64,000 nucleotides of DNA from Cololabis saira (lineage: Eukaryota; Chordata; Actinopteri; Beloniformes; Belonidae): positions 301,001-365,000 of the forward strand of contig NC_084607.1 in NCBI RefSeq assembly GCF_033807715.1, written 5' to 3'. The notes under the pieces are model-generated. The model saw only the letters and a program-made list of their open reading frames with translations, was not told the DNA's origin and made no database searches. The position numbers were made by a program, and so were the translations under genes. Below are positions 54,656-64,000 of this stretch, in pieces; the stretch's first letter is position 1, and every line of letters starts with the position of its first letter.

Positions 54656-57474
54656 CAGAGTCAGAGTCAGAGTCATTTTTATTGTCCCTCTAGGGGAAAT
54701 TCTTTTAGCAGTCTGGGAAAACAGTCATCATACAAACACAGACATACCAATAAGAACAATTAAAACATTAAAATGTGACATAGTAACCACAATAAATGAG
54801 TAAAAGCAAAAGTGCTTTCATCAGTGCAGGCAGAATGATAAAAATATATTAAAAATATTAAAATTTATGCGAGTTGATCATTTTAACAGCGGTTGGTATA
54901 AAAGAGAATTTATACCTATTGCTATTGGCGTTGGGAAGCCGATAGCGCCGCCCAGAAGGGAGAGGGACAAACTCTTTTGACAGAGGGTGATCAGGACTGG
55001 CCGAGATGTCTTGAGCCTTATTCAGGACTCGACCTTCGTAGATGTCAGTCAGAGAGAGCTGGTACTGGTACTACAACTGGTACTAGAACTGCTGCTGAGT
55101 GCCAATGATTTTACTGGCTGCTCTGACAATGTCCTGCATCCTCTTTTTGTTCTGCACTGTCAAGTTGCCATACCACAATACAATACAGAAAGTTAAAATT
55201 GATTCAATAAAAGACTTATAAAATAATACCATTAGTGTTTTCTCCACATTAAAAGTGTTCAATCTGCGCAGAAAATAAAGTCTTTGCAGGCCCTTTTTGC
55301 AAATGGCAGATGTATTGAAGTCATACTTCCGGTCCTTATCGATGATGGTGCCCAGATATTTATAGCTCTCCACTGTTTCCACCTGTGAGCCCTTGATGGT
55401 AATGGGAGGATTTGGGAGAGAAGTACATCTCCTCTTTAAGTCTATTTGCAACTCTTTAGTTTTCAGGACATTTAACTTAAGAAAGTGGTTATCACACCAC
55501 TTTACAAAGTCCGTTAGAGCCGGTCCATGGCTGAGCTCACCATCCTGGAGAAGACTGATTAGCACTGTATCGTCAGCGAACTTCAAAAGATGCCTGTCTT
55601 TATGATGGCTCCTGCAGTCGTTGGTATACAGGATGTACAGTAGAGGGGACAGGACGCACCCCTGTTCAAGAGTTTGCCTGTGATCATATCAGGCGCAGGA
55701 CTTTTCCTAGGATTACATTTAAGGAACATGGACCTGACAGAAGAAGCACTAATAGGAGGCTGTAAAATCATAGAAGAAGAATTGCTATTCAGTCTATCAG
55801 TTAAAACATTGAGTTCCTGAGTAAAATCATGTTCATTGTTAAAACGTAGATAAAAATAATTCAGTCCATTTGCGAGTTCAAAGTCAGAATCAAAACCATC
55901 AATAGTGATTGGCTTAAGGTTTTTCTTATCTTGGCCTGTCATGGCCTTCATACCATCCCATACGGCTCTCAGATCATTACTGTGAAACTTTTCCTCTATT
56001 TTATCTTTATATTGAAGTTTTGCTTTCTTAATTTCATATCTGACCTCTTTTTTAGCCACCGTCTTGTCCTTTTCATCTCCATGAAGGAAGGCATTGTGTT
56101 TCCTATGCAGCACATCCTTTACTGCTTTGTTAATCCAGGACTTGTTGTTTGGAAACACCTTAACCTGTTTGGTGGGGATGATCAGGTTTTTTAAATAGAG
56201 AATGTAAGATGATATTACATCAGTCGTCTCATCAAGGTCAGAGGAATCTTTAAAAATTTCCCAGTCAGTGCACTCAAGGGCTCCTTTTAACTCCTCAACA
56301 GCGCTCTCATCCACATTTCCACATCTCTGGTGGCAACTTTTCCTCTCTTCAAGAGAGATTTGTAGGTTGGGATGAGGAGAATAATGCTATGATCAGAGGA
56401 GCCAAGGGGGCAGGACTGTGGACTTATAGGCACCTTTTACTGTACCATAGCATAGATCAAGTGTTTTGTTGAGTCTGGTGGGGCAAGAGATGTACTGGTG
56501 AAAGTTATTCAGAGAATTCAAATTGCACTGATTAAAATCACCCAGAATAAAACAAGGAGCATCAGGGGAAAGTGACTGGAGCTTATGTGTGACATTTCTT
56601 ATAACTGTTACAGCGTTTTTTACGTTGGCCTTAGGGTGGATGTACACGACTGTGATAAATATTTGGGGAAATTCCCGGGGGAGATAAAAGGGGCGCAGGG
56701 ATACCGACAGCAGCTCTATGTCTGCAGTACACACAGTTTCTCTGACGGTGATGTGTTTGCACCACCGTTGGTTGACGTAGATGCAGACTCCACCCCCTTG
56801 GGATTTCCCAGTGACAGCGGAGTCCCTGTCAAGCCTCACTGGCGCTCCGAACCCGGTGACAGTTAAGTCGGTGTCGGTATACTCTGGAGTAAGCCATGTT
56901 TCCGTGAAGGCCATGACGCAGGCCTCTCTGAACTGCTCCAGATGAATGACGCTGGCTTGGATCTCGTCCATCTTGTTCCGTAGAGACTGGGCATTGCAGA
57001 GCAGCATCACGGGAGGGGGATGCGGCGGAGTGACAGCCGCTTCAGTCTCTGTCTGACACCGCCACGTCTTCCCCGCTTCCGTACTTTATGTACTTTATCA
57101 TCCCATTTAGGCTTATTAATGTTCTCCCAAAGGAGCTCGGCGATTGACTGATCCACCGAGCTCAGGTCCATGCAAGTATGGGACTTTTGATCCCTCAGTT
57201 TCAGTAAAAAGTCCCGAGAGTACTGAAGCCTTTCTGTGTGAGCGTGACGTGGCTCAAACAAAGCCTGAGCCACGACAAACAAAGTCCATACAAAAATAAA
57301 AAATAGCAGCTCCATTGTAGGATAGACTTAAACTTTTGTTTTTTTTTAAATCGAATGATGAAGCAAAGAAGATCATACTCAGAATATCGGTTACTTGCAC
57401 GAGACACTTAGTGACATTAAACATCCAACAGACAAACAGACCCAACTGCGTGTCGCTACTGGCGCAGCGCCATG
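54656..57474 (-). pseudogene. Rex1/CR1-like LINE in channel intron 2, central RT deleted
   Basis: On the minus strand: a hydrophobic start (57315) leading to RGRRGGVRQRLKRLSLRR, the endonuclease (57010-56393) with MMLLCNAQSLRNKMDEIQ, GGGVCIYVNQRWC and CFILGDFNQCN, a linker (56314-55670) with NNKSWINKAVKDVLHRKHNA and NPRKSPAPDMITGKLL. Then a jump into GCVLSPLLYILYTND and FADDT (55566-55580), followed by WCDNHFLKLNVLKTKELQID and YKYLGTIIDKDRKYDFN. The RT fingers and palm before motif B are missing, so this copy was internally deleted. The 3' end is at the left with a (GAGTCA)n tail at 54656-54673. It landed inside the 12-bp minisatellite. Confidence 0.88.
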
Positions 57475-57845
57475 TTTCCTACCTCTCTCCCCTGTATCTC
57501 CCCTGTATCTCCCCTGTATCTCACCTGTATCTCACCTGTGTCTCACCTTTCTCTCACCTGTGTCTCACCTGTATCTCCCCTGTATCTCACCTGTCTCACC
57601 TGTATCTCACCTGTATCTCCCCTGTATCTCACCTGTCTCACCTGTATCTCACCTGTGTCTCACCTGTATCTCACCTGTATCTCACCTGTCTCACCTGTAT
57701 CTCACCTGTGTCTCACCTGTATCTCACCTGTCTCCACCTGTGTCTCACCCTCTCACCTGTGTCTCACCTGTCTCTCCACCTGTCTCCACCGGTGTCTCCA
57801 CCTGTATCTCACCTGTGTCTCACCCTCTCACCTGTGTCTCCACAG
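57475..57845 (+). repeat. 12-bp minisatellite, right block, merging with the intron 2 acceptor
   Basis: CTGTATCTCACC, CTGTCTCACC and CTGTGTCTCACC units run directly into CACCTGTGTCTCCACAG, the acceptor of the next exon, which looks like one more unit of the same repeat. Confidence 0.95.
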
Positions 57846-57964
57846 ACGTTCATCGTGCTCAGTAAGGGGAACGTCCTCTACAGGTTTAACGCTGATCCGG
57901 CCGTTTACCTGCTGGATCCATTCAGCCGTCTGAGACAGGCCGCCATCCGGATCCTCATCCATTC
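57846..57964 (+). CDS. scn4a: Sodium channel alpha subunit, coding exon 2 (119 nt) with AT-AC donor
   Basis: The frame reads [39 protein letters not shown] and two bases of a serine codon. This is the family segment T-F-I-V-L-x-K-G leading to domain I segment S1 (residues 91-130). The length, 119 nt, equals that of the corresponding human exon. There is no GT at its end: the next bases are ATATCCTTC, the 5' splice site consensus of U12-type AT-AC introns. Vertebrate Nav genes are known to have a U12 AT-AC intron at this place (human SCN4A intron 2). The far end of the intron has TTCCTTAA and AC (62821-62836), as required. The exon edge with its donor is repeated downstream. Confidence 0.95.
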
Positions 57965-58258
57965 ATATCCTTCATGCTGTCACTCTCATGTGTCTGATGT
58001 TGCTGCTCATCCATTCATATCCTTCATGCTGTCACTCTCATGTGTCTGGTGTTGCTGCTCATCCATTCATATCCTTCATGCTGTCACTCTCATGTGTCTG
58101 GTGTTGCTGCTCATCCATTCATATCCTTCATGCTGTCACTCTGCTCATCCATTCATATCCTTCATGCTGTCACTCTGTTCATCCATTCATATCCTTCATG
58201 CTGTCACTCTCATGTGTCTGATGTTGCTGATCATCCATTCATATCCTTCATGCTCTCA
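57965..58258 (+). repeat. Minisatellite repeating the U12-type splice donor
   Basis: Seven ATATCCTTCATGCT starts lie at 57965, 58017, 58069, 58121, 58155, 58189 and 58241. Units are 52 bp, or 34 bp in two cases. Each unit ends with TCATCCATTC, the last bases of exon 2, so exon edge plus U12 donor is amplified. The first copy is the functional one by frame and length. Confidence 0.95.
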
Positions 58259-58324
58259 CTCTGCTGCTTGTAACACTTGTAACAGCAGCTTTATTCATAT
58301 TCAGCCTGCGTTGTAATTAATGAA

Positions 58325-58609
58325 ACTGAAATCCTTCAAGTATCGGACACAACATTTCTGGTGTCTCATCTACTAAATCAAGTATTCTCTCTGGAGTTCC
58401 ACAGGGATCGATATTGGGCCCTTTACTGTTTCTAATTGACATTAATGACTGACCTGTGTCTTTAATAACCTTCTCTTTAATAAACTTATCCCCTAACCCT
58501 AACCCTAACCAGACTGTTCATGATGACTGTCTCACTGTCTCTCATCACATGAGTGTAAATCATGAATTATCAACTGATTCTAATTGGTTCCAGATCAATA
58601 AGCTAACTC
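58325..58609 (+). pseudogene. LINE reverse-transcriptase fragment (Jockey group), left part
   Basis: The plus frame around 58365-58450 reads STKSSILSGVPQGSILGPLL and FLIDIND, motif B of a CR1/L2-type reverse transcriptase, followed by a stop. The element continues after a Harbinger-like insertion at 59617-59965 with FLGVVLDEGLNWNNNFNQV and PTFLNKLLIIQKRFFRMIS, the normal downstream segments. Deletions remove motif C. A dead fragment within channel intron 3. Confidence 0.7.
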
Positions 58610-58612
58610 TAA

Positions 58613-59613
58613 GGGCCAAATCCACAAAAGGATTGCGCAGCTTTTTTTTAGGGGCCGCTAAACTGGTGCATATGACACAAAAAGAGAGCGTCTAATTCCC
58701 AAAGCACCCGCAAAGGGCGAATTGCACCACAAACTGCGCTGCCACGCAAATAGTGTCATGGTGCGCCTGTGCCATTTGCATGCATGCAAATTAGGTAATA
58801 TTCATACATTCGGCGCAAAATTGCCCCCTTTCTATGCAAATAAACCTCATTGCAAAAACCGTCTAATTCACAAAGGCCAGCGCTATTTGCCACACGCAAA
58901 AATAGTGGAGCAAATACCGTCTTTTTGAAGCGTGTATTAACTGCGCGTAAACTCACTCCTCAAGGCTGATTTACGGTTCCGCGTTACACCAACGCAGAGA
59001 TTACGGCGTAAGGTACGCGGCGACCCGCACCGTACGGCACACGTCGCCGCGTACCTTACACCGTAGGCTCTGCGTCGATTTAACGCAGAACCATAATTCC
59101 GGCTTCACTCCCCCTCTGTCTCTGTTTCTCTCTCTCTTCAATATCATTCAAGCCTGTGTGATACTGAATGATATTAAGGGTGAAATCTACATTCAGACAT
59201 GACTGTAGACAGTCAGATCAAGTGGGGTTGTGGACTTATCTCGGATTTAAAAATAAAAATAACAGGACGGAGTTCAGGATTCATCCATACATAAGGGGCT
59301 GCTTTATTACAAACAATTCCACCATATAAACATATAAATGTAGAATGTGTGTGTTTAACAGCTGACCTGTAGGTGTGTGTAGCAAAACACAGAACATGAA
59401 TTACCGTCAGCTCCTGATCTGATCTCGATCCGGTGTTAATGAAGTTACTGCAAAACTTTATGGGCGTGTTTGCGCCGGCATATCATTAGAGCAAAATCTT
59501 TTGTGAATAGGACATTAAAGCGGGGCAAATTGCGGGCGCAAATTGCGGGCGCAAATGCGGCGCAATTTACAGCGCTATTTGCGGGCGCAATCTATTCTTT
59601 GTGGATTTGGCCC
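58613..59613. mobile_element. Harbinger-like non-autonomous transposon (TAA duplication)
   Basis: GGGCCAAATCCACAAAAGGA at the left end and its inverse (TCTTTGTGGATTTGGCCC core) at the right, flanked by TAA at 58610-58612 and 59614-59616. A 3-bp TWA duplication is typical of PIF/Harbinger. It carries a nested palindromic MITE at 58968-59098. No transposase. Confidence 0.75.
58968..59098. mobile_element. GC-rich palindromic MITE (TACGGCGTA type), copy 2
   Basis: GGTTCCGCGTTACACCAACG and CTCTGCGTCGATTTAACGC arms around a GTCGCCGCGTACC core. Confidence 0.7.
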
Positions 59614-59616
59614 TAA

Positions 59617-59965
59617 ATGTAAAGAAATCTACTTTATGATCTTCTGCAACAAAAATAAACCTTATGCAAAAGAAGAAGCTAAAATATGAATTAACGGAAC
59701 TGAAATCCTTCAAGTATCACACACAAAGTTTCTGGGTGTTGTTTTGGATGAAGGTCTAAATTGGAATAATAATTTTAATCAAGTTTGCAAAAGATCAATG
59801 AAAATGCTCGGCATAATCCATCCGTCTGTTCACTGGACTGTGTTATAGTTTCCTGTTTCCAGATATGAATTACTGCAATATTGTCTGGTCTGCAACTAAT
59901 CCAACCTTTCTCAACAAATTACTGATAATCCAAAAAAGATTCTTTAGAATGATCTCAGCCTGGTA
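59617..59965 (+). pseudogene. LINE reverse-transcriptase fragment, right part
   Basis: Continuation of 58325-58609 after the Harbinger-like insertion: SHTKFLGVVLDEGLNW-like residues and NYCNIVWSATNPTFLN. A repeated phrase CTGAAATCCTTCAAGTATC occurs in both halves (58326 and 59700), which suggests that two copies or an internal duplication are involved. Confidence 0.6.
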
Positions 59966-59967
59966 TA

Positions 59968-60425
59968 CGGAGTATTACGACTTTATTCTCATAATATTAC
60001 GAATTTATTCTCGTAATGTTACGACTTTATTCTCATAATTTTACAACTTTATTCTCATAATGTTACGACTTTATTCTCGGAGTATTACGACTTTATTCTC
60101 ATAATATTACGAATTTATTCTCGTAATGTTACGACTTTATTCTCATAATTTTACAACTTTATTCTCATAATGTTACGACTTTATTCTCGGAATATTACGA
60201 CTTTATTCTCATAATGTTACAACTTTATTCTCATAATGTTACAACTTTATTCTCATAATATTACGACTTTATTCTCGTAATATTACAACTTTATTCTCAT
60301 AATGTTACAACTTTATTCTCATAATATTACGACTTTATTCTCGTAATATTACGACTTTATTCTCATAATGTTACGAATTTATTCTCATAATATTACGACT
60401 TTATTCTCGCAACATTATGACTTGA
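59968..60425. repeat. 20-22-bp minisatellite (TTACGACTTTATTCTCATAA)
   Basis: About 21 units with GACTT/AACTT and CATAA/CGTAA variants, in channel intron 3. Confidence 0.95.
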
Positions 60426-60915
60426 CTATGAATTTTTCTACTTTCTTTCTCATATTATTATGACAATTTTTTTTGTCTTAGTTTGGCCCTAATACTCATC
60501 GTAGGTGGACACCAACCATCTCCACCTCTTTTTATGAAATATTCACTATTACTCTTTATAAACTTCATGTTTTTCACCCATACTTGTTTGTGCAGAAGTT
60601 TATCAATAGAAAACAAGATCTTCCTGACACTTTCCAGCAGTTTTTTACTTTTTCATCTGATTTTAATTCATATCCAACTAGACTCATTGTTAATCTTTTG
60701 TGTATTGTTAAACCTTTACCATTCTGTGGTTATCAGTTTAATTTTAAAGGTGATTGGTGAAGGTTTGTGATTGTATTCAAAAAAAATTATTGTTTTACTG
60801 GGTGAAATGTTCCTTCCATCCTGAGAGTAGCCAGTGAATAATGTGTTCAGAAAAAGGAAAGAAAAACATCCGACCTCTCTGACAGCTTTAATCCTGTAAA
60901 AACTCTGACCAATCT
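60426..60915. other. Intron DNA, nothing recognised
   Basis: AT-rich; no gene or known element was identified. Confidence 0.4.
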
Positions 60916-61439
60916 GTTTTTTGCGGTCTGAGTGGCACGGATCGGCCAGAGGATCAGAGGATTGGCAGGAAGGGAAAGAACCAATCAGATGCCTTCATTT
61001 TAAGTCCCATCCACGCCCCCCCCCCCCCCTGTCCCATTCGAGCTCTCGCTTCCAGCCCCCCGTGTCCACTTCCCACGGATCGTCCTGGGCTCACAGTGTC
61101 CCAGTGTAACCCCCCTCCCTCCCCTCTGCCACAGAGCCCAGTATGTAGTTATTATCTAGTTATTTCCAGAGCGGGTCGGTCCCGCTGTGTGTGAGAGCGG
61201 GGAGCAGAGCGGTCCGGGCTGCTGCTGCAGGACTCTCCGCCCAGCAGCAGCAGCCCGCGGGGACACGAGCAGCCGCACTGAACAGCCGCAGCAGCTCCAG
61301 CTCGGAAGCACGGAGTGGGGGTCCGTGGGGATGGAGGCGTCTCCATCCCGGCGAGGACGTAGAGCCCCCGTGCGGCTGGCGGTGCGGCTGGCGGTGCGGC
61401 TGGCGGTGCGGCTGGCGGTGCGCTGCGGTGCTGTGCAGG
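60916..61439. other. GC-rich, CpG-rich segment in channel intron 3
   Basis: Strong GC enrichment against AT-rich surroundings, a (CAG)-like run, a poly-C run at 61016-61028 and a 12-bp tandem (GTGCGGCTGGCG, four copies, 61371-61420). Frames are open on both strands because of composition only. It looks like a CpG-island type fragment; no promoter motif or gene was identified. Confidence 0.5.
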
Positions 61440-61530
61440 CTCTATTGCCACGGCTACGGCATAGGGTACGCGGCGACGCGCACCATTCTGCGTTGGTGTA
61501 ACGCGGAACCATCAATCAGCCTTCAGTGTG
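61440..61530. mobile_element. GC-rich palindromic MITE, copy 3 (half)
   Basis: GGGTACGCGGCGACGCGCAC and TTGGTGTAACGCGGAACC match one arm of copies 1 and 2. Confidence 0.6.
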
Positions 61531-61734
61531 TGCTCTGTGTGCTGACGTCGGGTTCCTCCGCCGAGACACAACTTTTGCGGTATGCGTTCATTGTTGTGTC
61601 TAAAAATGATGCGCAGTGCCCACCCAATCACAAACGGTACAGATATTCTGTGATATTTTTTTATATTTATAAAAAAATAAAGGATCCCCATAACTTTGAT
61701 TGGGTGGGCAGGACGCACGTTTGGGTAGGCACAG

Positions 61735-61757
61735 CCCCCCCCCCCCCCCCCCCCCCT
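61735..61757. repeat. Poly-C tract
   Basis: About 22 C residues in a row. Confidence 0.95.
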
Positions 61758-61859
61758 AAAACCGGCCTCGCTTATAGGTGAATGAGACATGGGGTAGTTT
61801 TGTCCAAAATGTTCTGGAAAACTCCACTCCTGCAAATGCACGTTCCCCAAAGTGTGTGG

Positions 61860-61930
61860 GGGCGGGGCTTAGATGAGGGGCGTGGTTTAGATTAGGGGGC
61901 GTGGCTTAGATGAGGGGGCGGGGGCTTAGA
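61860..61930. repeat. Short repeat GGGGCGTGGCTTAGATGAGG
   Basis: Four imperfect copies. Confidence 0.85.
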
Positions 61931-62079
61931 GGAGTTGCCACTTTCAAATCTTGCTAGCTCTCCAAATTCAGGGACTATACCTTTAAAGGTAGATACAAAA
62001 CTCTGGAATGTACGGAAGAGAATCAGGGCCATGCAGGAGAAAAAGTATTTGAGAGGGGAAGATTTTTTTTATTGTGCAC

Positions 62080-62330
62080 TTAGAGAAAAAAGTCGAATTG
62101 CCGAGAAAAAAGTCGAAATGTCGAGATTAATGTTAAAATACAATTTCAAGAATAAAGTCGAAATTTCGTCAATAAAGTCGAAATTTTGCCTTTTTTCTCA
62201 ACATTTCAACTTTATTCGCAAAATTTTACATTAGTACATCAATATCAATATTTCGAGTTTTTTCTCGTTATTTTGACTTTTTTTCTCGACGTTTCGACTT
62301 TTTTCTTGAAGTGCATAATGAAAAAACATC
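62080..62330. repeat. Palindromic AAAAAAGTCGAAA repeat
   Basis: GAAAAAAGTCGAAATG copies at the left and their inverses (TTTCGACTTTTTTC) at the right form an imperfect hairpin; 62331-62460 then carries a LINE-like C-terminal remnant with LPWNDL and FTSFKKL residues. Confidence 0.65.
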
Positions 62331-62589
62331 TTCCTCCACTAAAGTATTATTTTTATTTTTATTCTCTTCCGTGGAATGACTTGATTGTGTCGCTGAAGTC
62401 AACATTATCTTTTACCTCCTTCAAAAAGTTATAAAAAAAACATCTTATTCTGTCATAACCTTCAATGACGTTTATATTTATCTTTAATTTGTTTTAGCTT
62501 TGTTATTTCATCACAGTTTTCTTTAATTTGTGCTAAATAAATAAAGGAAATGATTCTGGGAGACGACTGGCCATGAGTTGGTGGTAAAT

Positions 62590-62680
62590 CAAACCCTTAT
62601 ATAGATTATAGATATAGATTATAGATATAGATTATAGATATAGATTATGATATAGATTATAGATATAGATTATAGATTGA
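62590..62680. repeat. (ATAGATTATAG) type repeat
   Basis: Tandem ATTATAGATATAG units. Confidence 0.9.
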
Positions 62681-62712
62681 CTCTTATGTTATTAATCATT
62701 TTCTCTGTAAAG

Positions 62713-62713
<1 letters not shown>

Positions 62714-62810
<97 letters not shown>
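62714..62810. repeat. (TTGA)n microsatellite before the AT-AC acceptor
   Basis: About 24 units ending only ten bases before the U12 branch-site motif. Confidence 0.97.
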
Positions 62811-62818
62811 CCTGATCA

Positions 62819-63945
<1,127 letters not shown>

Positions 63946-64000
63946 ATACGTGTGTTTCTGTCGTCATGGATACGTGTGTTTCTGTCGTCATGGATACGTG
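63946..64000. repeat. 24-bp repeat at the window end
   Basis: GATACGTGTGTTTCTGTCGT-CATG, two and a half copies, cut by the window edge. Confidence 0.85.

Noticed and set aside
54182..54763. Leu-Tyr-Cys-Ile-Ser-Pro-Val repeat protein
   Set aside because: 12-bp minisatellite in channel intron 2; same for 57395-57933.
57336..58316. 326-residue plus-strand frame
   Set aside because: It crosses a LINE 5' end, the 12-bp minisatellite, exon 2 in another frame and the U12-donor array.
61156..61781. Ala/Arg/Pro-rich proteins on both strands
   Set aside because: Compositional openness of a GC-rich segment, with no domain and a 12-bp repeat inside.

Overview
The window is animal nuclear DNA, almost certainly from a ray-finned (percomorph-like) teleost. 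It has spliced genes with GT-AG and one AT-AC intron, a fish-type NLR leucine-rich-repeat exon, fish-typical LINEs (L1-like, Rex1/CR1/L2-like), DIRS-, hAT- and Harbinger-like elements, tRNA-derived SINEs, and very many long (GT)n, (GGAT)n, (TTGA)n and minisatellite arrays. No bacterial gene, rRNA, functional tRNA gene or CRISPR array was seen.

The one firmly identified gene is at the right end, on the plus strand: the first four coding exons of a voltage-gated sodium channel alpha subunit, best match scn4a (51989-52120, 53372-53509, 57846-57964, 62837-62926). It continues beyond the window. Exon sizes 132+138, 119 and 90 nt match the vertebrate Nav plan (about 270, 119, 90), except that the usual first coding exon is split by an extra intron. 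The intron between the 119- and 90-nt exons is a minor-spliceosome AT-AC intron, as at the equivalent place in human SCN4A. Every exon has edge sequence copied into adjacent tandem repeats: the start-codon region, the donor of the 138-nt exon, the AT-AC donor and the donor of the 90-nt exon. An acceptor-like array lies before the 119-nt exon.

Layout. 1-3.6 kb: remnant of an NLR-type gene (one LRR exon, one possible last exon) with an array of splice acceptors. 3.6-10.8 kb: simple repeats, DIRS and LINE fragments, a gag-like pseudogene. 11.1-13.9 kb: an L1-like element containing an inverted L1-like element containing a SINE, flanked by 247-bp direct repeats. 14.0-16.1 kb: a transposon with a nested palindrome and SINE. 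16.3-20.5 kb: a 41-bp minisatellite broken by a LINE, an LTR piece and a second transposon of the 14-kb family. 20.7-25.2 kb: more minisatellites, one enclosing a LINE fragment. 25.5-40 kb: SINE-like and LINE tails, telomere-like repeats, a 51-bp minisatellite with splice-donor sequence, and three or four unassigned candidate exons. 40.1-49.0 kb: an AT-rich element interrupted by a LINE and by a 6.3-kb transposon with terminal inverted repeats over 1 kb. 49.4-51.7 kb: a Rex1-like LINE directly upstream of the channel gene. 52-64 kb: channel exons and repeat-filled introns.

Apart from the channel exons and the LRR exon, nearly everything is mobile or tandemly repeated DNA. No functional cooperation between genes can be inferred here.
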